Virus record (IMG/VR): IMGVR_UViG_3300028103_000041
Location: 1 to 34,771 of that record
Length of the DNA: 34,771 bases
Direction: 5' to 3' (one strand)
DNA from: a virus
In this document: positions 15,263 through 21,643 of the stretch, piece after piece
How the letters are laid out: each line of letters opens with the position of its first letter
Position numbering within the stretch: the stretch's first letter is position 1
The notes under the pieces: generated by a model
The model's database searches: none
What the model was told of the DNA's origin: nothing
Seen by the model: only the letters and a program-made list of their open reading frames with translations
Translations under genes and position numbers: made by a program

Positions 15263-15408
15263 CGTTTGTGCTTGCCATACCCCTGCTTGGCATGGCATAT
15301 GCAGACATGAAAGCCATGACGGACTTGGCGGCAGAGCAGTACAAGCTTATGAAAGAGGAAACCCGCAAGAGCCGGGAGTTACGTGCAAAGATTTTACTGG
15401 GTGAATGA
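15103..15408 (+). CDS. Small single-span membrane protein overlapping its neighbour
   Basis: The 101-residue product has a polar Ser/Asn-rich N-terminus (residues 1-39), one transmembrane segment (about 40-66, VVVVICLAIMALTFVLAIPL in part) and a charged helical tail (AEQYKLMKEETRKSRELRAK). ATG 15103 gives a 160-base overlap with the upstream gene; ATG 15148 (MDWGSS) is an alternative, and neither has a strong ribosome binding site. The unique part after 15262 and the TM segment support real coding. As a pair of small membrane proteins upstream of the endolysin, these two could take part in lysis control; this is inference. Confidence 0.7.
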   Translation: MATQKGNKSNQSSNNMDWGSSVRSSVDVGRSNSNKDESDVSVVVVICLAIMALTFVLAIPLLGMAYADMKAMTDLAAEQYKLMKEETRKSRELRAKILLGE

Positions 15409-16061
15409 TGTCTATTTTTGTGGCTCGGGATGATTTAATTTTTGTTGGTCAAAAGCACGGACACGATATAGTTTTGCCAGAAAAAATTAAAAACCTTATT
15501 AAAAGATACGGCGCATGGTATGAGGGTGATGGTAAAGATAAGATAAAAAGTGTTTCTTATATAGGCTCTTGGGATGACAAACTTGCAAACTTTGTAAAAG
15601 GTTACCCCAAAGAGTTTTTGTTTGTTATTTTTACAAATACGGATGTTAATAAACAACACAAAGTTTTGGTTGGTGATGGAACAATATTTGACAGGATATT
15701 AAATGCTCAAAAAGAGTTTGGGTATTTTAGAAATAAAAGATTTGATGCAAATGATCTCCGTGCGTTTTTATCATCTATGGGTGGAAATTTTTTAAAACGC
15801 AGCAAATTACAAGCAACACCTGATAATGTTATTTCTTTTATAAAAGATGGCGAAAAAGAAATGTGGGATTCTGGAAATACGTCGGCAAGAAAAATGGCTG
15901 ACAAAGCAAATAAATATCGAGATATGTGGCTGTTATCAAGAGACAAAGGAGTTTACTTTGTTGGTTCAGATCATATTGAAGAACTTAAAAAACTGATGGC
16001 GTATAAAAAAAATAATATAGAAAAAGTAAATGTAAATTCAAAAAACTCAAAGTTAATATAG
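15405..16061 (+). CDS. AT-rich orphan gene, unknown function
   Basis: The 218-residue product starts MMSIFVARDDLIFVGQKHGH. It is Lys/Asn/Phe-rich and encoded by much more AT-rich DNA, with AAA, TTT and AAT codons favoured, than the genes on both sides. Visible landmarks are RYGAWYEGDGKDK (about 35-47), EFLFVIFTNTDVN and WLLSRDKGVYFVGSDHIEEL. There is no signal peptide, membrane segment or motif I can assign. It overlaps the previous stop (ATGATG). The following endolysin lacks a ribosome binding site. This looks like a recently acquired accessory gene (a moron), possibly acting on the host or on competing phages. Confidence 0.75.
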   Translation: MMSIFVARDDLIFVGQKHGHDIVLPEKIKNLIKRYGAWYEGDGKDKIKSVSYIGSWDDKLANFVKGYPKEFLFVIFTNTDVNKQHKVLVGDGTIFDRILNAQKEFGYFRNKRFDANDLRAFLSSMGGNFLKRSKLQATPDNVISFIKDGEKEMWDSGNTSARKMADKANKYRDMWLLSRDKGVYFVGSDHIEELKKLMAYKKNNIEKVNVNSKNSKLI

Positions 16062-16070
16062 CAAACAAAA

Positions 16071-16709
16071 ATGCTTACCATTAAACAGTTCAAAGAGTTT
16101 GCGCCCCATACCAAGTACCCTGAGCAGTGGCACGATGCCTTGTTCGCTCCGCAGAAAGAGTTAAACGGAGCAACCCTTTTAAACGACTACGACATCAACA
16201 CGCCGGTTCGTGTCGCTGCCTTCATGGCGCAGTGCCATCATGAGTCTGGCGGGTTCGTATACCTCTCTGAGAACCTGAACTACAAAGCCTCAGGGCTTCT
16301 CAAGACGTTCCCCAAGTATTTCCCAGACATGGCAACGGCTCAAAAGTACGAGCGTAACCCCCGCGCCATCGCCAACAGGGTCTATGCAAACCGTATGGGA
16401 AATGGTCCAGAGGAGTCTGGCGAGGGTTGGAAATTTGCCGGAAAAGGTCTGATCCAATTGACCGGCAAAGACAATATGACCCGGTTTGCGATGAGCTTGG
16501 AGATCACTCCTGAAGAAGCGGCAGAATACTTACAGACCTTCGAGGGAGCAGCCCAGTCAGCCTGCTGGTTCTGGGAGAGCAACAATTTAAACAACTATGC
16601 CGATTCCGGGGATTTTCTTACCCTGACCAAGAAGATCAATGGTGGAACCAAAGGTATGGATGATAGGGAGCTTCAACATGCGCGTATTCGCCGTATTCTT
16701 GGTATTTAG
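16071..16709 (+). CDS. GH19-family endolysin (lysozyme/chitinase fold)
   Basis: The 212-residue product is a glycoside hydrolase family 19 type endolysin, expected to cut peptidoglycan glycan strands at the end of infection. Visible are the catalytic region MAQCHHESGGF (Glu58 as likely general acid), SENLNY with Glu67 as probable second acid, and KGLIQLTGKDN (residues 125-135), typical of the family. It is a single catalytic domain with no cell-wall-binding domain and no signal peptide, so release would need the holin. The bases before ATG 16071 (ATAGCAAACAAAA) contain no Shine-Dalgarno sequence. The end overlaps the lipoprotein gene. Confidence 0.9.
   Translation: MLTIKQFKEFAPHTKYPEQWHDALFAPQKELNGATLLNDYDINTPVRVAAFMAQCHHESGGFVYLSENLNYKASGLLKTFPKYFPDMATAQKYERNPRAIANRVYANRMGNGPEESGEGWKFAGKGLIQLTGKDNMTRFAMSLEITPEEAAEYLQTFEGAAQSACWFWESNNLNNYADSGDFLTLTKKINGGTKGMDDRELQHARIRRILGI
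16665..16670 (+). promoter_or_regulatory. Ribosome binding site deciding the lipoprotein start at 16678
   Basis: AGGGAG lies 7 bases before ATG 16678. This start puts a signal peptide and lipobox at the N-terminus, unlike the longer frame from 16639. Confidence 0.65.
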
Positions 16710-16911
16710 CCTACTGGGGTGCGAGCGGTTCAGATACCCCTGCCAAGACCCTGATAACTGGGAAAACAAAGAGTGTAAACGACCCTACTGCGCAGTGACA
16801 GGAACCTGCCCAGACCAGCTTATGAAACCGGAGGAAATGAAGGATGAACCCGTTAAAGTTGATAAGCCAGTTTCTTGCAATGACGCAGGAGCAGCACGAT
16901 GCAGTAATTAA
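16678..16911 (+). CDS. Cys-rich small lipoprotein of the lysis cassette
   Basis: With the start at 16678 the 77-residue product is MRVFAVFLVFSLLGCERFRY followed by a Cys-rich part. Residues 1-14 are a short signal peptide and LLGC (Cys15) a lipobox, so it should be a lipoprotein in the periplasm or outer membrane. Further Cys at 22, 33, 38, 44, 67 and 75 suggest disulfides; the pattern YPCQDPDNWENKECKRPYC resembles small lipoproteins I recall near lysis genes of marine podoviruses. It overlaps the endolysin end by 32 bases and the holin-like gene by 68 bases. Role in lysis or superinfection exclusion is possible, unproven. Confidence 0.75.
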   Translation: MRVFAVFLVFSLLGCERFRYPCQDPDNWENKECKRPYCAVTGTCPDQLMKPEEMKDEPVKVDKPVSCNDAGAARCSN

Positions 16912-17284
16912 GTTCTGCATCGCGTTTACCTTTTGCTGCACTGTGGTCATCATGGTGGGGGTCAGCCTTTATAGTGTCGTTTTTGTAACGCAACCCATGA
17001 ACGGCATGGCACCTGCGGACAAACAGTTTTTCCTGATCCTGTCCGACATGTCCAAGTACATCCTTGGATCATTAGCAACTCTCTTGGCAGTTAAAGGCAA
17101 AGATGCTCTGCCACAGTTTGTGCCTCCCAATCTCTCGACCAAGGAAGAGCGCGAGGACAAGCCCATGCCTATATCTAAGCGCCAAGAGCCAACCCTTGAC
17201 CCCGTAAGCTCTGCGCCGCCAGTTCAACAAGGCTACAAAGGTAAACCAGCCCCAGTACAACCACCGCATCCGGAGATCGAATAA
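16844..17284 (+). CDS. Holin-like two-span membrane protein
   Basis: The 146-residue product starts MNPLKLISQFLAMTQEQHDA with a strong GGAGG site upstream. Two hydrophobic segments (about residues 23-48, FCIAFTFCCTVVIMVGVSLY in part, and 66-84, MSKYILGSLATLLAV) are separated by a short loop, and a Pro/Gln-rich cytoplasmic-type tail of about 60 residues follows. The size, two spans and place between endolysin and spanin genes fit a holin, which would form the membrane holes that let the endolysin out. The long Pro-rich tail is unusual for a holin. It overlaps the next start by one base. Confidence 0.7.
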   Translation: MNPLKLISQFLAMTQEQHDAVIKFCIAFTFCCTVVIMVGVSLYSVVFVTQPMNGMAPADKQFFLILSDMSKYILGSLATLLAVKGKDALPQFVPPNLSTKEEREDKPMPISKRQEPTLDPVSSAPPVQQGYKGKPAPVQPPHPEIE

Positions 17285-17466
17285 TGAAGCTTATCAAAAT
17301 TGCACTGTTAACTCTTTTGACCCTGACTGTAAACTTAAGCTGGGCTGGCGGTGAGATCAAAGAAGTCTGCACCAAGGAAGTAAAGAAGGGCAAAGAGGTA
17401 GAGGTTTGCAAAAAGATTAAGGTTCACAAGAAGCTTGATGGCACCGCTGTGCCCCCTAAGAAATGA
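17284..17466 (+). CDS. Small secreted protein of the lysis cassette
   Basis: The 60-residue product has a clear signal peptide (MKLIKIALLTLLTLTVNLSW, cleavage probably after AWAG-type SWAGG at about residue 21) and a short basic mature part with two Cys (VCTKEV, EVCKKI) that may form a disulfide, ending HKKLDGTAVPPKK. It overlaps the previous stop and, by ATGA, the Rz gene. It is not a lipoprotein. The function is unknown; export and position suggest an accessory periplasmic factor in lysis. Confidence 0.7.
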   Translation: MKLIKIALLTLLTLTVNLSWAGGEIKEVCTKEVKKGKEVEVCKKIKVHKKLDGTAVPPKK

Positions 17467-17921
17467 TGAACCCTTGGGTCATCCTTGGCGTTGTATTAGC
17501 CGTGATTGCGGCGTTTAGCACCGGCTATTACAAAGGGGATGAATCAGGTCAGGCTTATGTCCAACAGCAGTGGGACAAAGAGAGAGCGGACTCCCTAGCC
17601 CTATACACCGCAGAGGTTGAGAAAGCTAGGGAAAAAGAGCAGAATTGGCAACAGGCTGCGAACAATATCAGGCAGGAAAAAGACCGTGAACTCAAGAATC
17701 TTAATGCTCGTGCTACCGCTTTGGCTAACGGCTTGCGCGACCGCCAAGCCCGCCCCACTGATGGTTCCGTGTCCAGTACTTCCGGCGCTAAACAAGGTGG
17801 ATGTACCGGCAAAGAGCTTTACAGAGAGGATGGAGAATTTCTTGTCAGGGTCGCCAGAGAAGCCGACGAACTCAGAGCAGCCCTCAAGCAATGCTACGCC
17901 CAATACGAATCGGTGAAATAA
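17463..17921 (+). CDS. Rz: Rz-like inner-membrane spanin subunit
   Basis: The 152-residue product, close to the usual 150 of lambda Rz, starts MMNPWVILGVVLAVIAAFST with an N-terminal transmembrane anchor (about residues 5-21). A long coiled-coil periplasmic part follows (WDKERADSLALYTAEVEKAR), then the typical C-terminal region CTGKELYREDGEFLVRVARE. It should act with the Rz1 lipoprotein to fuse the inner and outer membranes in the last step of lysis. Rz1 is encoded inside it in the +1 frame. The gene is linked to its upstream neighbour by ATGA. Confidence 0.88.
   Translation: MMNPWVILGVVLAVIAAFSTGYYKGDESGQAYVQQQWDKERADSLALYTAEVEKAREKEQNWQQAANNIRQEKDRELKNLNARATALANGLRDRQARPTDGSVSSTSGAKQGGCTGKELYREDGEFLVRVAREADELRAALKQCYAQYESVK
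17674..17679 (+). promoter_or_regulatory. Ribosome binding site of nested Rz1
   Basis: AGGAAA inside the Rz coding region lies 6 to 7 bases before GTG 17686 and decides the Rz1 start. Confidence 0.55.
17686..17916 (+). CDS. Rz1: Rz1-like outer-membrane lipoprotein spanin, nested in Rz
   Basis: In the +1 frame within Rz, a start at GTG 17686 gives a 76-residue lipoprotein: a short signal peptide with lipobox LTAC (Cys17, in ILMLVLPLWLTACATA) and a Pro-rich mature part (KPAPLMVPCPVLP), the hallmark of Rz1. AGGAAA about 7 bases upstream supports GTG 17686; ATG 17704 is an alternative, and the longer frame from 17617 would bury the signal peptide. Full nesting of Rz1 in Rz, as in lambda, is a known arrangement. 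The host must have an outer membrane. Confidence 0.85.
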   Translation: MNSRILMLVLPLWLTACATAKPAPLMVPCPVLPALNKVDVPAKSFTERMENFLSGSPEKPTNSEQPSSNATPNTNR

Positions 17922-17922
17922 A

Positions 17923-20238
17923 ATGCCATTAAAGAAACTTCTTTTCAAGGCAGGTGTAAACAGGGAAAACACACGATATACCAATGAGAATGGTTGGTAT
18001 GACTGTGACAAGGTCCGGTTTCGCCAAGGCACACCTGAGAAAATAGGTGGCTGGGAAAGAATTTCTGAGAACACTTTTGACGGTGTCTGCCGGTCTTTGT
18101 GGAACTGGTCAACTTTAAACAGCACCAATCTAATAAGCCTTGGCACGAACAAGAAGTTTTACATCTCTCAGGGCGGGGAATATTACGACATTACGCCCAT
18201 TCGGGAATCTGTCACGCTGACCAATCCCTTTGATACCACCAATGGCTCTTCAACTATCACCGTTACCGATGGTAATGGCGGGTATCAAGTTGGCGACTTC
18301 GTAACTTTCTATGGGAGTTCCGCAACAGGAAACCTGACCATTCTTGGCGAACATGAAATCCTTTCCATTAGCGGGAACGACTACACCATAGCAATGTCTT
18401 CGGATGTGGTGATTACGGCAGCAAGTCCTGCTGTGTTCACAGCATCGTTTAAACTAGCCAACAACACTCCGGTCGTTTTATCTACTACCGGGTCTCTCCC
18501 GCCTCCGTTTGTTGCCGGAACGACGTATTACGTTGTAAACACATCAAGCTATACGTTTAACCTAGCGGCGACTTCTGGCGGCACGGCTATCTCTGCAATC
18601 GGCAGCTCTCAGGCTGGATCTCACACAGTTACCGCCAAGGCAACTTCCACGGTGACCAATGGCGGCGGCACAGTTCAGGCTGTTTACCAAATCAACATTG
18701 GTTCAGAGATTGCTGTGCCTATTACCGGCTGGGGCGCTGGGGAATGGGGCTTTGGCGAGTGGGGGATTGGGACTACTTCTAATCAAGCATTGAGGCTTTG
18801 GAGCCAGACAAACTTTGGTGAAGACCTTGTTTTTGGACCACGGAACGGCAAGCTCTATTACTGGGATGCCAGCGTTGGTGTCTTTGGCACAACGGCTTCT
18901 ATTACCATCGCCAGCCCTGCGGTGATGACGACAGGATCGGTTTTAACCGATGGCATGGCAATTACCCTAACGACCACGGGAAGTCTTCCTACAGGGCTTT
19001 TACCGGGGGTTGTCTATTATGTGGTCAATGCCTCCGGGGTAACCTGTAACCTAGCCGCCACGGCAGGTGGAACGCCTATCAATACATCCGGAAGTCAATC
19101 TGGAACCCAGAGAATCTCTACCAGAGCGATTGCCGTAGAGGACATGAGCGGCGCGTCTAATGTCCCGCTCAAGCAAAACTATCTGACGGTCTCAGACATT
19201 AGCCGGTTCACCTTCTGCTTTGGCTCAAATGATTATCTTGGGACAACCTTTGATCCTATGTTGATCAGGTGGTCTGACCAAGAGAGCGTCACAAACTGGA
19301 CTCCCTCTGCGACCAATCAGGCAGGTAGTGTCAGGCTTTCTCATGGATCTCAAATTGTTACTGTTCTCCAGAGCCGACAGGAAATTCTGGTCTGGACAGA
19401 CACATCGTTGTATTCCTTGCAATACCTTAATCCTCCGATTGTCTGGGGTACCCAATTACTTGGCGACAACCTCTCCATCATCGGGCAAAACGCTACGGCA
19501 TTAGCCAGCGGCGTGGCTTTCTGGATGGGTGTGGATAAGTTCTATAAATACGACGGTCGCGTACAGACCCTGCGATGCGACCTCAGGAAGTTCATTTACA
19601 GCGACATTAATCTAGATCAGGCAGACCAGATATTTGCCGGAACCAATGAAGGCTTCAATGAAGTCTGGTGGTTCTACTGCACATCAGGATCAACCGTGAT
19701 TGACCGGTACGTCGTTTACAACTACGTAGAAGACATCTGGTACTACGGCGACCTTGGAAGAACAGCGTGGCTTGACTCCCCATATCAGCAGGGACCGTTG
19801 GCAACCACCTATATTAACAATACTGTAATCCACGAGATCGGCAACGATAATAAAGAGACAAGCTCAACGCAGCCTATTGAGGCATACATTAATTCTGCGC
19901 AGTTTGATTTGGATGACGGGCACAACTTCTCCTTTGTTTGGAGGGTTCTGCCAGACATTACCTTTGTGGGATCGACCGCCGACAGTCCAACCGCGACGAT
20001 GTATTTAAAGCCATTGAAGAATTCAGGCTCTGGATATACCACCCCGCCATCGGTGGGCGGCTATGCCAGCCATTCGGTTACAAGGACAGCGACTATTCCT
20101 ATAGAAGAGTTCACGGGACAGATTTACACGCGGGTCAGAGGCAGGCAGATGACGCTAGAGCTTCGGTCTACCAACATTGGTGTGGCATGGCAGCTAGGCT
20201 CCCCACGACTTGACATTAGACCTGATGGGCGCAGATGA
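17923..20238 (+). CDS. Large tail nozzle / DNA-stabilization-like virion protein
   Basis: The 771-residue product starts MPLKKLLFKAGVNRENTRYT and has the conserved N-terminus ENGWYDCDKVRFRQGTPEKI followed by GGWERIS, known to me from a large virion protein family of uncultured podovirus-like phages, sometimes annotated as packaged-DNA stabilization or tail nozzle protein. A beta-propeller-like body is suggested by blades such as LISLGTNKKFYISQGGEYYD, LVFGPRNGKLYYWDASVG, ALASGVAFWMGVDKFYKYDG, EVWWFYCTSGSTVIDRYVVY. Two similar beta-modules are inserted (residues about 167-239 and 330-400), and a WG motif lies near 270-283. The exact name is inferred. Confidence 0.75.
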   Translation: MPLKKLLFKAGVNRENTRYTNENGWYDCDKVRFRQGTPEKIGGWERISENTFDGVCRSLWNWSTLNSTNLISLGTNKKFYISQGGEYYDITPIRESVTLTNPFDTTNGSSTITVTDGNGGYQVGDFVTFYGSSATGNLTILGEHEILSISGNDYTIAMSSDVVITAASPAVFTASFKLANNTPVVLSTTGSLPPPFVAGTTYYVVNTSSYTFNLAATSGGTAISAIGSSQAGSHTVTAKATSTVTNGGGTVQAVYQINIGSEIAVPITGWGAGEWGFGEWGIGTTSNQALRLWSQTNFGEDLVFGPRNGKLYYWDASVGVFGTTASITIASPAVMTTGSVLTDGMAITLTTTGSLPTGLLPGVVYYVVNASGVTCNLAATAGGTPINTSGSQSGTQRISTRAIAVEDMSGASNVPLKQNYLTVSDISRFTFCFGSNDYLGTTFDPMLIRWSDQESVTNWTPSATNQAGSVRLSHGSQIVTVLQSRQEILVWTDTSLYSLQYLNPPIVWGTQLLGDNLSIIGQNATALASGVAFWMGVDKFYKYDGRVQTLRCDLRKFIYSDINLDQADQIFAGTNEGFNEVWWFYCTSGSTVIDRYVVYNYVEDIWYYGDLGRTAWLDSPYQQGPLATTYINNTVIHEIGNDNKETSSTQPIEAYINSAQFDLDDGHNFSFVWRVLPDITFVGSTADSPTATMYLKPLKNSGSGYTTPPSVGGYASHSVTRTATIPIEEFTGQIYTRVRGRQMTLELRSTNIGVAWQLGSPRLDIRPDGRR
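18421..19122 (+). repeat. Two copies of a small beta-module inside the nozzle-like gene
   Basis: Segments at about 18421-18639 and 18910-19122 encode the same module: a TTGSLP core, then a tyrosine-rich strand (TTYYVVNTSSYTFNLAAT / VVYYVVNASGVTCNLAAT), GGT-[AP]-I, and SQ-[AS]-G. Between them lies propeller-like sequence, so the module was inserted or duplicated within one gene. The two copies differ at DNA level. Confidence 0.8.
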
Positions 20239-21635
20239 GTACTCAAATTGTTACTACGGAATCAGTGGAACTTTATTCCACCAAGGCTCCTGCATTGCCG
20301 TTTGCGCCAAATGAATACAGCCGGGAATATCACAACCAGCTAAACAGTATTCTGCGTTTGTACTTTAATACACTTGATAACTTTTTGGCGCAGCTTATGG
20401 CTAACTCATCGACACTACCCATCTCAATCGGGGGCACCAATACGGATGCCTTTGGGCGGCTTCGAGTAAGTCAGCCATACACCCTGTTTGACAGCCAGAA
20501 CAGATACGCGGCTGACAATCAATTTGATATAGCTACAACCGGGACAGGCACAACTTCCTTCCTTTCTAATGAAGCAGCGGTGCAGATGCAGGTGACCGGC
20601 GTAGGTGTCGGATCTGTTGTCAGGCAGTCTTATCGGAGTTTCCCCTACCAGCCCGGAAAAGGCTTATTAATTCTTGCCACCTTTGTAATGGATGGGAACG
20701 CCAGTACAAATCTTACGCAGCGTGTGGGCTACTTCAACACTCAGAACGGGGTGTTCTTCCAACGTGTGGATGGTGTGTATTCGTTTGTCTTGCGTTCAAG
20801 CTCTACCCCAAATCCGGGAACCCCTAGCGATATACGCACGGTCAATCAAGATGATTGGAATGGCGACAAGCTAGACGGCACAGGTGCAAGCGGTTACACG
20901 CTAGATCCTTCCAAGGCACAGATTCTGTGGATGGACTTTGAGTGGTTGGGCGTAGGGTCTGTTCGTTGCGGCTTTATTATCAACGGCGAGTACATCGTTT
21001 GCCATACATTCAATAATGCCAACGACATCACATCCGTTTACATGACCACGGCGATTTTGCCTATTAGATATGAGATCACAAGCTCTTCAGCAATAGCGGC
21101 TTCAATGAAGTCTATTTGCTGCTCGGTGGTTTCTGAGGGTGGTTTTGAGCAGACATCGATTGACCATGTAGCGCGACGCACAACAGCGTTTTCCAACATT
21201 GATACAGCGGCAACCTTCTACCCGATTGTGTCGATTCGTCTTGCCTCTGGCAGAACAGGTGCGGTTGTATTGCCAAATCGTGTTCAGTTTCTACCCCTGA
21301 CTTCCCAGAACTATGAGGTGGTTCTGTTAAAGAACCCAACCTTAACGGGAGCAACATGGGCTGCTACGGTTCCTTCAGACAGCAATGTTGAATACGATAT
21401 TGCCGCTACAGCAATTTCTGCCACAGGAAGTATTGTGCAAACAGATTACGTGACCAGCACGGGAAGCGGCGGGGTTTCGCAAACCAGTGCGCCAACGGGA
21501 TATAACTGGGACTTGCAGCTAGGCGTGTCATTAACCAGTGTGAGCGACATTTACACGCTGGCAGTTAGAACAGTAGACGGTGCGACCAAGGGCAGTGGAC
21601 TTGGGTCGATCTCTTTCTATGACTTAACGCAATAG
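20235..21635 (+). CDS. Virion structural protein
   Basis: The 466-residue product starts MSTQIVTTESVELYSTKAPA. An N-terminal helix (EYSREYHNQLNSILRLYFNT, about residues 27-46) is typical of a family of phage virion proteins. It is followed by a beta-rich domain starting TNTDAFGRLRVSQPYTLFDS, a pattern also seen in large virion proteins, and a C-terminal domain with STGSGGVSQTSAPTGYNWDL. No enzyme motif is evident. The gene overlaps the nozzle-like gene by ATGA and precedes the internal virion proteins, so a tail or capsid-interior component is likely. Which one cannot be told from sequence. Confidence 0.75.
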   Translation: MSTQIVTTESVELYSTKAPALPFAPNEYSREYHNQLNSILRLYFNTLDNFLAQLMANSSTLPISIGGTNTDAFGRLRVSQPYTLFDSQNRYAADNQFDIATTGTGTTSFLSNEAAVQMQVTGVGVGSVVRQSYRSFPYQPGKGLLILATFVMDGNASTNLTQRVGYFNTQNGVFFQRVDGVYSFVLRSSSTPNPGTPSDIRTVNQDDWNGDKLDGTGASGYTLDPSKAQILWMDFEWLGVGSVRCGFIINGEYIVCHTFNNANDITSVYMTTAILPIRYEITSSSAIAASMKSICCSVVSEGGFEQTSIDHVARRTTAFSNIDTAATFYPIVSIRLASGRTGAVVLPNRVQFLPLTSQNYEVVLLKNPTLTGATWAATVPSDSNVEYDIAATAISATGSIVQTDYVTSTGSGGVSQTSAPTGYNWDLQLGVSLTSVSDIYTLAVRTVDGATKGSGLGSISFYDLTQ

Positions 21636-21643
21636 GTTTAAAC

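Noticed and set aside
16639-16677. Longer start for the lipoprotein gene
   Set aside because: It would put a polar extension ahead of the signal peptide; ATG 16678 has a better ribosome binding site.
17617-17685. Longer start for Rz1
   Set aside because: A strongly basic extension would hide the signal peptide and lipobox; GTG 17686 with AGGAAA is preferred.
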